This document shows positions 17,204-24,763 of a DNA stretch of 64,000 bases, piece after piece. The stretch comes from Rubrivivax sp. (GTDB lineage: Bacteria > Pseudomonadota > Gammaproteobacteria > Burkholderiales > Burkholderiaceae_C). The notes under the pieces were generated by a model. It had not been told where the DNA came from. It saw only the letters and a program-made list of their open reading frames with translations, and ran no database searches. Position numbers and translations under genes: made by a program. The stretch lies in NCBI GenBank assembly GCA_022842305.1, contig JALHPY010000004.1, positions 28,917 to 92,916 on the forward strand, read 5' to 3'. How positions within the stretch are numbered: the first letter of the stretch is position 1; the number at the start of each line of letters is the position of its first letter.

Positions 17204-17631
17204 GCACGCGCCGCCACTGCCTGGCGCTCACGCTGCTGGCCTTGCCCTGGGCCGGCGCCCGCGCCGCCGCGCCCACGCTGGACGCCGCGGTGCGCGCCTG
17301 GGCCGGTGACGCCGTGCCGCGCGACGGCCGCGTGACGCTGGAGATCGCGCCGCTGGTGGAAAACGGCAACGCCGTGCCGGTGACGCTGCGCGTGGACAGC
17401 GCCATGACGGCGGCCGAGCACGTGCGCGAGATCGCCTTGTTCAACGAGAAGAACCCGCAGCGCGACGTGGCCCTGTTCCAGCTCAGCCCGGCCAGCGGAC
17501 GTGCCCAGGTGTCCACGCGCATCCGCCTGGCAACCAGCCAACGCCTGGTGGCGCTGGCGCGCTTCAACGACGGCAGCGTCTGGCAGCAGCAGGTGGACGT
17601 CATCGTCACCCTGGCCGCCTGCATCGAGTAA
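17200..17631 (+). CDS. soxY: SoxY sulfur carrier with non-canonical C-terminus (AACIE)
   Basis: A 143-residue exported SoxY-like protein with a TTG start coupled to soxX, an N-terminal signal (ending ARAAA), and the conserved VPVTLRVDS and EIALFNEKNPQ segments. Canonical SoxY ends in a flexible GGCGG arm whose cysteine carries the sulfur. Here the last residues are VTLAACIE: the cysteine is kept but the four flanking glycines are replaced. The stop codon lies in a 12-base tandem repeat (17621-17644). It may be a working variant carrier or a degraded one; the intact reading frame favours function. Confidence 0.85.
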   Translation: MSTRRHCLALTLLALPWAGARAAAPTLDAAVRAWAGDAVPRDGRVTLEIAPLVENGNAVPVTLRVDSAMTAAEHVREIALFNEKNPQRDVALFQLSPASGRAQVSTRIRLATSQRLVALARFNDGSVWQQQVDVIVTLAACIE

Positions 17632-17644
17632 CGCATCGAGTAAT
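17621..17644 (+). repeat. 12-bp imperfect tandem duplication across the soxY stop and soxZ start
   Basis: GCATCGAGTAAC is followed directly by GCATCGAGTAAT, differing at the last base. The first copy encodes the last soxY residues and stop; the second repeats an out-of-use stop and runs into the soxZ ATG. It looks like a recent slippage duplication. Confidence 0.8.
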
Positions 17645-17969
17645 GGCCACGGCGCGCACGCTCATCCACATCCCTGCGCCGGCCGCGCGCGGCACGGTGA
17701 TCGAGATCCGCGCCTCGCTGGCGCATCCCATGGAAACCGGCCACCGGCCCGATGCCGAGGGCCGGCTGCTGCCGCGCAGCATCGTCACGCGCTTCGAGTG
17801 CCACCTCAACGGCGCGCTGGTCTTCGCCGCCGACCTGTACCCGGCCATCGCCGCCAACCCCTACATGGCCTTCACGCTGCGCGTCGAGCGCGAGGGCGAG
17901 CTGCAGTTCAGCTGGCAGGGCGACCACGGCTTCGCCCACCGCGAGACGCGCCGCCTGGTGATGGCATGA
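17643..17969 (+). CDS. soxZ: SoxZ, partner of SoxY
   Basis: A 108-residue protein of SoxZ length and composition without a signal peptide, as usual, since it is exported bound to SoxY. Recognisable parts are IEIRASLAHPMETGHR near the N-terminus and the C-terminal FSWQGDHGFAHRET, both typical of SoxZ. It is 11 bases after soxY and overlaps soxA by four bases (ATGA). Confidence 0.9.
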   Translation: MATARTLIHIPAPAARGTVIEIRASLAHPMETGHRPDAEGRLLPRSIVTRFECHLNGALVFAADLYPAIAANPYMAFTLRVEREGELQFSWQGDHGFAHRETRRLVMA

Positions 17970-18712
17970 AGCGGCTGGCGTGGCTGCTGCTGATGGCCGC
18001 GACCGGCCTGGTCGTTGCTGCCGGGCCCGATCCGCGCCGCCCCGGCATCGACTACATGACCCCGGCGCTGCAGGCGCTGCAGCGCGACGACACCCAGCAC
18101 CCCGGCCAGCTGTGGGTACAGGAAGGCGCCGCGCTGTGGCAGCAGACCCCCATCAAGGGCCAGGCCTGCGCCGGCTGCCACACCACACCGCCCGACGCCG
18201 CGCGCCATCCGTCTTGGGACGAGCGCCAGGCGCGCCCCATCACCCTGGCCGGCCGCGTGGACCAGTGCCGCCAGCGCCACCAGGGCGAGGCCGCGCAAGG
18301 CCCTGACGGTGCGGCCGTGCTGGCGCTGACGGCCTGGCTGCAGCACCAGGCGCGTGGCCGGCCGCTGGCGCCACCGCAAGACCCCCGTCTGGAGCCCTGG
18401 CGCGCGCGCGGCGCACAGCTGTGGCAGCAGCGCTTCGGGCAGTTGGATTTGGCCTGCGCGCAGTGCCACGACCAGCGCGCCGGCCAGCGCCTGGGTGGCG
18501 CCGCCATCCCGCAGGCGCATCCCACCGGTTACCCCAGCTACCGGCTGGAATGGCAGGGCCTGGGCTCGCTGCAGCGGCGGCTGCGCGGCTGCCTGGTGGG
18601 GGTGCGCGCCGAGCCCTTTGCCGACGACGGCGACGAATGGCTGGCGCTGCAGGTTTTCCTGGCCGGGCGTGCCGCCGGCATGGCGCTGGAAGGCGTGTCG
18701 CTGCGGCCTTGA
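17966..18712 (+). CDS. soxA: Sulfur-oxidation diheme cytochrome SoxA
   Basis: A 248-residue exported protein (signal about 1-18). Two haem motifs are present, CAGCH and CAQCH. Expected cysteines are kept: DQCRQRHQ (axial ligand region of the first haem) and GCLVGVRAEPF (the catalytic/axial cysteine before the conserved VRAEPY-like motif). It pairs with SoxX. It is the last gene of the operon; no soxB, soxC or soxD follows, and suhB lies just beyond on the other strand, 7 bases away. Confidence 0.92.
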   Translation: MKRLAWLLLMAATGLVVAAGPDPRRPGIDYMTPALQALQRDDTQHPGQLWVQEGAALWQQTPIKGQACAGCHTTPPDAARHPSWDERQARPITLAGRVDQCRQRHQGEAAQGPDGAAVLALTAWLQHQARGRPLAPPQDPRLEPWRARGAQLWQQRFGQLDLACAQCHDQRAGQRLGGAAIPQAHPTGYPSYRLEWQGLGSLQRRLRGCLVGVRAEPFADDGDEWLALQVFLAGRAAGMALEGVSLRP

Positions 18713-18719
18713 CGGGGTG

Positions 18720-19694
18720 TCAGAACGGCGCTTCGCCGCCCTCGACCGGCTTGCGGATGCGCACCGACTTGCGCGCCGGGGCTGTGGCGGGAGCCGGCGC
18801 TTCGGCTGACGCCCCCGCCTCGAGGAAGGCCTGCGTCGCATCGGGCGCTGCGATGTCCGCTGCAGCGGCCACAGGCGCCTCTTCCTTGATGACGCGCGTG
18901 TAGGGCGCCAGCAGCTGCACCAGCTGGCCGTAGACCTTGGGGTTGCCGGCCACGACTTCGCGCTGGTACAGGTAGTCGCTTTCGCCGGTGAAGTTGCCGA
19001 TCAGGCCGCCGGCCTCGGTGATGATGAGCGAGCCTGCGGCCACGTCCCAGGGGCTCAGGCCGGTCTCGAAGAAGCCGTCGTAGTAGCCCGCGGCCACGTA
19101 GCACAGGTCCAGCGCCGCGGCGCCGGGGCGGCGCAGGCCGGCGCAGCTCTGCATGATCTCCTCGAACATCTTCAGGTAGCGCTTGAAGTTGTCGCCCTTG
19201 CGGAAGGGGAAGCCCGTGCCGATGAGCGAATCGCTCAGCCGCGTGCGCTTGGACACGCGCAGCCGGCGGTCGTTGCAGAAGGCGCCGCGGCCCTTGCTGG
19301 CGAAGTACAGGTCGTTGCGCGTGGGGTCGTACACCACCGCCTGCTGCACCTGGCCGCGGTGGGCCAGCGCGATGGACACGGCGTACACCGGGAAGCCATG
19401 CACGAAGTTGGTGGTGCCGTCCAGCGGGTCGATGATCCAGACGTATTCGCTGTGGCGAGCGCCGTGGGCGCGGCCGGATTCTTCGGCCAGGATGCCGTGG
19501 CCGGGGTAGGCCTCGAGCAGGGTCTGGATGATGATGTCCTCGGCCGCGCGGTCGACCTCGGACACATAGTCGTTGGGCCCCTTGCTGCCGATCTTCAGGT
19601 TCTCGAGGTCCAGCGCCGCGCGGTTGATGATCGCCCCTGCCAGGCGGGCCGCCTTGACGGCGATGTTGAGCATGGGGTGTAGCGCTTGCGACAT
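18720..19694 (-). CDS. suhB: Inositol-1-monophosphatase family protein (SuhB)
   Basis: A 324-residue phosphatase; metal and substrate motifs are intact: [30 protein letters not shown] and [11 protein letters not shown]. The catalytic core ends near residue 265. A C-terminal tail of about 55 residues, rich in Ala and Pro and ending [17 protein letters not shown], is longer than E. coli SuhB (267 residues). SuhB hydrolyses inositol phosphate and also joins the rRNA antitermination complex. Divergent from trmJ; ATG at 19694 begins MSQALHPML. Confidence 0.93.
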   Translation of the reverse strand: MSQALHPMLNIAVKAARLAGAIINRAALDLENLKIGSKGPNDYVSEVDRAAEDIIIQTLLEAYPGHGILAEESGRAHGARHSEYVWIIDPLDGTTNFVHGFPVYAVSIALAHRGQVQQAVVYDPTRNDLYFASKGRGAFCNDRRLRVSKRTRLSDSLIGTGFPFRKGDNFKRYLKMFEEIMQSCAGLRRPGAAALDLCYVAAGYYDGFFETGLSPWDVAAGSLIITEAGGLIGNFTGESDYLYQREVVAGNPKVYGQLVQLLAPYTRVIKEEAPVAAAADIAAPDATQAFLEAGASAEAPAPATAPARKSVRIRKPVEGGEAPF

Positions 19695-19784
19695 GGGGCG
19701 GCCTGCGGGAGTGGGGGGCGACAGAGGAGATAAAGAGCGGCAGCCAGGGGACAATGGCCGCGAACAGCCTTCCATTTTACGGGC

Positions 19785-20552
19785 ATGCCTTTGAGCACCC
19801 AGCCTGCACCCAACTCCTGCGACGCCATGACCTGCCGCACCCGCTTCGTGCTCGTCGGCACCAGCCACGCCGGCAACGTGGGCGCGGCGGCGCGGGCCAT
19901 CAAGGTGATGGGCTTCAGTGATCTGGTGCTGGTGCGCCCGCGCTTTGCCGACGTGCTGGAGCGTGACGAGACCCTCGCCCTGGCCAGCGGCGCCACCGAC
20001 GTGCTGGCCGCGGCGCGCGTGCTGCCCACCCTGGCCGACGCGCTGGAAGGCATCACCCACGCCTGCGCCACGGCCATGACGCCGCGCGACTTCGGCCCGC
20101 CCACCTTGGCGCCGCGCCCGCACCTGGCGGATCTGGCTGCCGGCCCCCACCGCGTGGCCTTCGTCTTCGGGCCCGAACGCACCGGGCTGGATAACGACGA
20201 TGTGTACCGGTGCCACGCCTGCCTGAGCATCCCCACCCACCCCGACTACGGCTCGCTCAACCTGGCGCAGGCGGTGCAGCTCATCGCCTACGACTGGCGC
20301 CAGGCCCTGGGTGGCTATGCCGTCACGCCGCGCACCACGGATGCCCAGCTGGCCGACGGCGCCGCCATCGAGGGCCTGCTGGCGCATTGGCGCCAGACAT
20401 TGCAGGACATCGGCTTCCTGGACCCCGCGGCGCCCAAGAAGCTGATGCCGCGGCTGCAGCAGTTGCTCAACCGCGCCGAGCTGACGCAGGAAGAGGTGCA
20501 CATCCTGCGCGGCATCGCCCGCGCCGCGGCGCGACAACGCGGGCAGGATTGA
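19785..20552 (+). CDS. trmJ: tRNA (cytidine/uridine-2'-O-)-methyltransferase TrmJ
   Basis: A 255-residue SPOUT methyltransferase. Motifs for the knotted SAM site are [16 protein letters not shown] near the N-terminus, [13 protein letters not shown] near residue 125, and [14 protein letters not shown]. TrmJ methylates position 32 of the tRNA anticodon loop. The family usually starts close to the GTSHAGN motif, so an internal ATG at 19827 is a possible alternative start. Followed 38 bases later by cysE. Confidence 0.92.
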   Translation: MPLSTQPAPNSCDAMTCRTRFVLVGTSHAGNVGAAARAIKVMGFSDLVLVRPRFADVLERDETLALASGATDVLAAARVLPTLADALEGITHACATAMTPRDFGPPTLAPRPHLADLAAGPHRVAFVFGPERTGLDNDDVYRCHACLSIPTHPDYGSLNLAQAVQLIAYDWRQALGGYAVTPRTTDAQLADGAAIEGLLAHWRQTLQDIGFLDPAAPKKLMPRLQQLLNRAELTQEEVHILRGIARAAARQRGQD

Positions 20553-20567
20553 CGCCGGCAGGATTGA
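20542..20567 (+). repeat. 11-bp direct repeat spanning the trmJ stop codon
   Basis: GGCAGGATTGA occurs at 20542-20552 (the trmJ stop) and again at 20557-20567, with CGCC between. The layout echoes the stop-codon duplication at soxY. Confidence 0.7.
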
Positions 20568-20578
20568 AGACCCCCCGC

Positions 20579-20584
20579 TACACT
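20579..20584 (+). promoter_or_regulatory. Putative -10 box of a leaderless cysE promoter
   Basis: TACACT lies 6 bases before the cysE ATG, so transcription could start at the start codon. No ribosome-binding site is present in the short gap. No clear -35 was found. Confidence 0.4.
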
Positions 20585-20590
20585 GGGGCC

Positions 20591-21370
20591 ATGTTTGCAA
20601 GACTGCGCGAAGACATCGCCTGCATCCGCGAGCGCGACCCCGCGGCGCGCTCAGCCTTCGAGGTGCTGACCTGCTACCCCGGCCTGCACGCGCTGGTGCT
20701 GCACCGCTGGGCGCACCGCTTCTGGGGTCTGGGCTGGTGCTGGCTGGGCCGCTTTACCTCGCACGTGGCGCGCTTCCTCACCGGCATCGAGATCCATCCC
20801 GGCGCCACCATCGGCCGGCGCGTGTTCATCGATCACGGCATGGGCGTGGTCGTGGGTGAAACCGCCGAGATCGGCGACGACTGCACCATCTACCAGGGCG
20901 TCACGCTGGGCGGTACCGCGCTCGTCAAGGGCGCCAAGCGCCATCCCACGCTGGGCCGCGGCGTCATCGTCGGCGCCAATTCGCAGGTGCTGGGCGGCTT
21001 CACGGTGGGCGACGGCGCGCGCGTGGGCAGCGGCGCGGTGGTGGTCAAGCCGGTGCCACCGGGGGCCACCGCGGTGGGCAACCCGGCGCGCGTGATCCTG
21101 GCCGAAGTGGATGCCGCGCGCGAGGCCGCGGCCGCCAAGATGGGCTTCAGCGCCTACGGCGTGACCCAGGGCGACGACCCGGTGTCGCAGGCCATGAAGG
21201 GCCTGATCGACAACGCCTCGGGCCACGAGCACCAGATCGCGCTGCTGTGGCATGCCATCGAAAAACTGGGCGCGCGGGCGCGCGAACTGCCCGCCGCCGA
21301 CTGCGTGCCTCAGGACGCGCACACCACCGAGACCTTCGACGCCGAGCGGCTGAACCGCCTGGTCAAGTAG
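20591..21370 (+). CDS. cysE: Serine O-acetyltransferase
   Basis: A 259-residue left-handed beta-helix acyltransferase. Hexapeptide repeats run through [42 protein letters not shown] and [24 protein letters not shown]. The catalytic His is in FIDHG. It makes O-acetylserine, the acceptor for sulfide in cysteine synthesis. The C-terminal tail of about 70 residues contains [20 protein letters not shown]. Ends in an 8-base overlap with convergent mogA. Confidence 0.95.
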   Translation: MFARLREDIACIRERDPAARSAFEVLTCYPGLHALVLHRWAHRFWGLGWCWLGRFTSHVARFLTGIEIHPGATIGRRVFIDHGMGVVVGETAEIGDDCTIYQGVTLGGTALVKGAKRHPTLGRGVIVGANSQVLGGFTVGDGARVGSGAVVVKPVPPGATAVGNPARVILAEVDAAREAAAAKMGFSAYGVTQGDDPVSQAMKGLIDNASGHEHQIALLWHAIEKLGARARELPAADCVPQDAHTTETFDAERLNRLVK

Positions 21371-21980
21371 GCCGGCTGCGCGTCTGCCCCGGCGCGCGCT
21401 GCGCCGCCTTGGGCCGGAAGGCCTTGGTGAAGGCATCGTCGCAGGCCAGGTAGGGCCCGCCGATCAGGTCGATGCAATAGGGCACGGCGGCAAAGATGCC
21501 CTGCACCGGTGGCTGGCGTTCGGGCAGGCCTTGCAGCGTCTCGGCGATGGACTTGGGCTGGCCCGGCAGGTTGATGATGAGTGTGCGGCCGCGGATCACC
21601 GCCACCTGGCGCGACAGGATGGCCGTGGGCACGAAGGCCAGGCTGATCTGGCGCATCTGCTCGCCGAAGCCGGGCATCACCTTGTGCGCGATGGCCAGCG
21701 TGGCCTCGGGCGTGAGGTCGCGCGGCGCCGGGCCGGTGCCGCCGGTGGTCAGCACCAGGTCGCACTGCAGATCATCGACCAGCGCGCACAGCGCGGCGCT
21801 GATCTGCGCCTGCTCGTCGGGGATCAGGCGTTCTTCCCATTGCACCGGGTTGCGCAGCGCGCGCCCCAGCCAATCTTTCAGCGCCGGGATGCCCTGGTCC
21901 TGGTAGATGCCGGCGCTGGCGCGGTCGCTGATCGAGACCACGCCGATGCGCACCGGGTCGAATTCGTCTGTGGGGTTCAT
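21363..21980 (-). CDS. mogA: Molybdopterin adenylyltransferase
   Basis: A 205-residue MoCF-fold protein. Family motifs are [36 protein letters not shown] and [10 protein letters not shown]. It adenylates molybdopterin before molybdenum insertion. Both molybdoenzymes upstream in this window need this cofactor. Start overlaps the darP stop by four bases (ATGA), so it is translated after darP. The C-terminal tail, [17 protein letters not shown], is basic and outside the core. Confidence 0.94.
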   Translation of the reverse strand: MNPTDEFDPVRIGVVSISDRASAGIYQDQGIPALKDWLGRALRNPVQWEERLIPDEQAQISAALCALVDDLQCDLVLTTGGTGPAPRDLTPEATLAIAHKVMPGFGEQMRQISLAFVPTAILSRQVAVIRGRTLIINLPGQPKSIAETLQGLPERQPPVQGIFAAVPYCIDLIGGPYLACDDAFTKAFRPKAAQRAPGQTRSRPT

Positions 21981-22540
21981 GTCTGCAGCAGGGGTCGGAT
22001 GAATTGGAACAGCTCGCGCAGGCTCTTGGGCTGGCGCGCCTCGGGCGGCAGGCCGGCGGCGTCGCGGCGCGCCGCGCGCACCAGGCTGCGCAGTTGCTGG
22101 GCGTCGGTGTCGGGGTAGTCCTGCATCCAGCGCGTCAGGGCTTCGTCGTCGGCCACCAGCTCGGCGCGCCAGCGCTCGGCTTCGTGCAGCGCAAGCGCCG
22201 CCTGGGCCGAGCCCAGCGTGGCCTGGGCCACGGCCTCGCGCAGCGCGTCTTCGTCGGCCTTGCGCATCAGCTTGCCCACGTACTGCATCTGGCGCCGCCG
22301 GCCTTCATGCGAACGCGTGCGCCGCCAGGTGGCCAGCGCGTCGCGCAGCACCTCGGGCATGTCGATCGCGGCCAGGCGGTCTTCCGGCAGCGCGGCCAGG
22401 GCTTCGCCCAGGTCTTGCAGGTCGTGCGAATGCTGCTTGAGCTGGGTCTTGCTGGGGCGCGTGTCCTCGCCCGGCTCGTCGGGTTCGGTGTCGCCGTAAT
22501 GGACATCCAGGCCGCGGTGCGGCGCCGCGCGTCGGGCCAT
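21977..22540 (-). CDS. darP: Ribosome-associated protein DarP (YjgA/DUF615)
   Basis: A 187-residue acidic/helical protein with the YjgA signatures PSKTQLKQHSHDLQDLGEAL, RRQMQYVGKLMR and the C-terminal SLRELFQFIRPLL. DarP helps late 50S subunit assembly. ATG 22540 (MARRAAPH) is preferred over the upstream ATG of the ORF track. Upstream of and overlapping mogA; divergent from pmbA, with 80 bases between the starts. Confidence 0.92.
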   Translation of the reverse strand: MARRAAPHRGLDVHYGDTEPDEPGEDTRPSKTQLKQHSHDLQDLGEALAALPEDRLAAIDMPEVLRDALATWRRTRSHEGRRRQMQYVGKLMRKADEDALREAVAQATLGSAQAALALHEAERWRAELVADDEALTRWMQDYPDTDAQQLRSLVRAARRDAAGLPPEARQPKSLRELFQFIRPLLQT

Positions 22541-22620
22541 GGGTTGGGTTGTGCAGTTGTGCTGGGGGTGGGCCGGTATCATAAGTGCGCACTCCCGCTC
22601 ACCCAGACGCCACCCTGCCG

Positions 22621-23997
22621 ATGCCTCATTCCAACCGCGCTGATTCGGTTTTCAGCTACCGCAGGGAACAGTTCCAGCAAATCGTCGAGGACGCCCTGGC
22701 CCTGGCGCGCCAGCTCGGCGCCAGCGATGCCGGTGCCGAGGTCTCCGAGGGCGTGGGCCTGTCGGTGTCGGTGCGCAAGGGCGATCTCGAGAACGTCGAG
22801 CGCAACCGCGACAAGTCGCTGGGCGTCAGCGTCTACCTGGGCCAGCGCCGCGGCAACGCCAGCACCTCCGATTTCTCGGCCGCGGCACTGCGCCAGACAG
22901 TGCAGGCGGCCTATGACATCGCCCGCTTCACCGCCGAAGACCCGGCCGCCGGCCTGCCCGATGCTGCTGACCTGGCCAGCCCCGAAGAAGTGGCGCGCGC
23001 GCTCGATCTGTTCCATCCCTGGGCCATCAACCCGACCGACGCGGCCGCGCTGGCGCAGCGCTGCGAGGCCGCGGCCATGGCCGTGGACCGCCGCATCACC
23101 AACTCCGAAGGCGCCGGCGTCTCGGCCCAGCAGGCGCATTTCTGGGCCGGCAACTCGCGCGGCTTTCGTGGCGGCTATGCCAGTTCGCGCCACTACCTGT
23201 CGGTCTCGCCCATCGCCGGCAAGGGCCGCGACATGCAGCGCGACGGCTGGTACAGCAGCATGCGCGACGCCGCCGAGCTGGCCGCCCCAGAGGCCGTGGG
23301 CCGCTATGCCGCCGAGCGCGCGCTGGCGCGCCTGAAGTCGCGCCGCGTGGCCACGGCCACCGTGCCGGTGCTGTTCGAATCCACCGTGGCCGCCGGCCTG
23401 CTGGGCGCCTACGTCCAGGCCACCTCGGGCGGCGCGCTCTACCGCAAGGCCAGCTTCCTGGTCGACTGCCTGGGCCAGCCGGTGCTGGCCAGCCACATCG
23501 ACATCGACGAGGACCCGCACCAGCTCAAGGGCAAGGGCAGCGCGCCCTTCGACGATGAAGGCGTGCGCACGCGCGCGCGTCGCGTGGTCGACGCCGGCGT
23601 GGTGCAGGGCTACTTCCTGTCCAGCTACTCGGCGCGCAAGCTGGGCCTGCACACCACCGGCCATGCCGGCGGCTCGCAGAACCTGCGCATGACGAGCCGG
23701 CTCACACGCACCGGCGATGACCTGAACGCCATGCTGCGCAAGCTCGACCGGGGCCTGTTCGTCACCGAGCTCATGGGGCAGGGCGTCAACTACGTCACCG
23801 GTGACTACTCGCGCGGCGCCGCCGGCTTCTGGGTCGAGGGCGGGCGCATCGTGCATCCGGTGCACGAGGTCACCATCGCCGGCCATCTGCGCCAGATGTT
23901 CGCCGACATCGTGGCCGTGGGCGCCGATGCCTATACCCAGGGCAGCAAGACCGTGGGTTCGGTGCTGGTCTCGCGCATGAAGCTGGCGGGTTCCTAG
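22621..23997 (+). CDS. pmbA: Metalloprotease PmbA/TldE
   Basis: A 458-residue TldD/PmbA-family protein. The family core GVGLSVSVRKGDLENVE (near residue 45) and C-terminal NYVTGDYSRGAAGFWVEGG with HPVHEVTIAGHL identify PmbA (TldE); no HExxxH site is present, as expected, since that is in TldD. TldD/E cleaves small peptides such as microcin B17 precursor and the CcdA antitoxin. The second ATG (22621, MPHSNRADSVF) is chosen over one at 22585. The DarP-PmbA divergent pair is conserved in beta-proteobacteria. Confidence 0.94.
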   Translation: MPHSNRADSVFSYRREQFQQIVEDALALARQLGASDAGAEVSEGVGLSVSVRKGDLENVERNRDKSLGVSVYLGQRRGNASTSDFSAAALRQTVQAAYDIARFTAEDPAAGLPDAADLASPEEVARALDLFHPWAINPTDAAALAQRCEAAAMAVDRRITNSEGAGVSAQQAHFWAGNSRGFRGGYASSRHYLSVSPIAGKGRDMQRDGWYSSMRDAAELAAPEAVGRYAAERALARLKSRRVATATVPVLFESTVAAGLLGAYVQATSGGALYRKASFLVDCLGQPVLASHIDIDEDPHQLKGKGSAPFDDEGVRTRARRVVDAGVVQGYFLSSYSARKLGLHTTGHAGGSQNLRMTSRLTRTGDDLNAMLRKLDRGLFVTELMGQGVNYVTGDYSRGAAGFWVEGGRIVHPVHEVTIAGHLRQMFADIVAVGADAYTQGSKTVGSVLVSRMKLAGS

Positions 23998-24019
23998 TGC
24001 GCCACAGCGCTGCCCGCGC

Positions 24020-24763
24020 TTGAAGATCGCCGTCATCACCGACCTGCACGCCAACCGCGAGGCGGTGGAGGCGGTGCTGGAACACGCCCAGGGCCAGCAC
24101 GTCGACCGCTACGCCTTCGTCGGCGACTTTGTCGGCTATGGCGCCGACCCGGCCTGGGTGGTGGATCTGGTGCGCGAGAAGGTCAGGCACGGCGCGCTGG
24201 CGGTGCAGGGCAACCACGACGCGGCCGTGGTGCGCGGCGCCACGCCCACCATGCGGCCCGACGCGCGCCACGTGGTCGAGTGGTCGCGCGCGCAGCTGGA
24301 CGTGGCGCAGATCGACTTCCTGGCAAGCCTGCCGCTGACGCAGCAGCTGGGCGAGCTGCTGTTCGTGCATGCCAATGCCTACGAGCCCGCGGCCTGGGAG
24401 TACGTGCAGGGCCGCGCCGAGGCGCGCCGCAGCCTGGAGGCGACGGGCCAGCGCATCACCTTCGTGGGCCACATGCACGAGCCCCAGCTCTACCACCTGT
24501 CGGCGGTGGGCAAGACGGGCGAGTTCACGCCCACCGCGGGCGAGGCCATCCCGCTGCTGCCGCCGCGCCGCTGGCTGGTGGTGCCGGGCGCGGCCGGCCA
24601 GCCGCGCGACGGCAACCCGGCGGCCTGCTACGCCATCTACGACGACACCAGCGGCGACCTGGTGTTCTGGCGCGTGCCCTACAACCACGAGCTGGCCGGC
24701 GACAAGATCCGCGCCGCCGACCTGCCGCCAGCGCTGGCCGAGCGCCTGGCCGATGGACGCTGA
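24020..24763 (+). CDS. Calcineurin-like metallophosphoesterase
   Basis: A 247-residue dinuclear metal phosphoesterase with a TTG start. All five metal-binding blocks are present: DLHAN (residue 8), GDFVGYGADP, GNHD, a mid-region His (FVHANAYEP), and GHMHEPQL. The pattern is like bacterial YfcE or PrpE-type serine/threonine or nucleotide phosphatases. It overlaps the following kinase gene by 11 bases, so the two are cotranscribed and may act on a common phosphorylation signal. Substrate not assignable. Confidence 0.88.
   Translation: MKIAVITDLHANREAVEAVLEHAQGQHVDRYAFVGDFVGYGADPAWVVDLVREKVRHGALAVQGNHDAAVVRGATPTMRPDARHVVEWSRAQLDVAQIDFLASLPLTQQLGELLFVHANAYEPAAWEYVQGRAEARRSLEATGQRITFVGHMHEPQLYHLSAVGKTGEFTPTAGEAIPLLPPRRWLVVPGAAGQPRDGNPAACYAIYDDTSGDLVFWRVPYNHELAGDKIRAADLPPALAERLADGR

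Noticed and set aside
17621-17644. Frameshift or pseudogene at soxY
   Set aside because: The soxY frame is intact to the stop, the carrier cysteine is kept, and the downstream soxZ start is normal. The duplication affects only the stop region.
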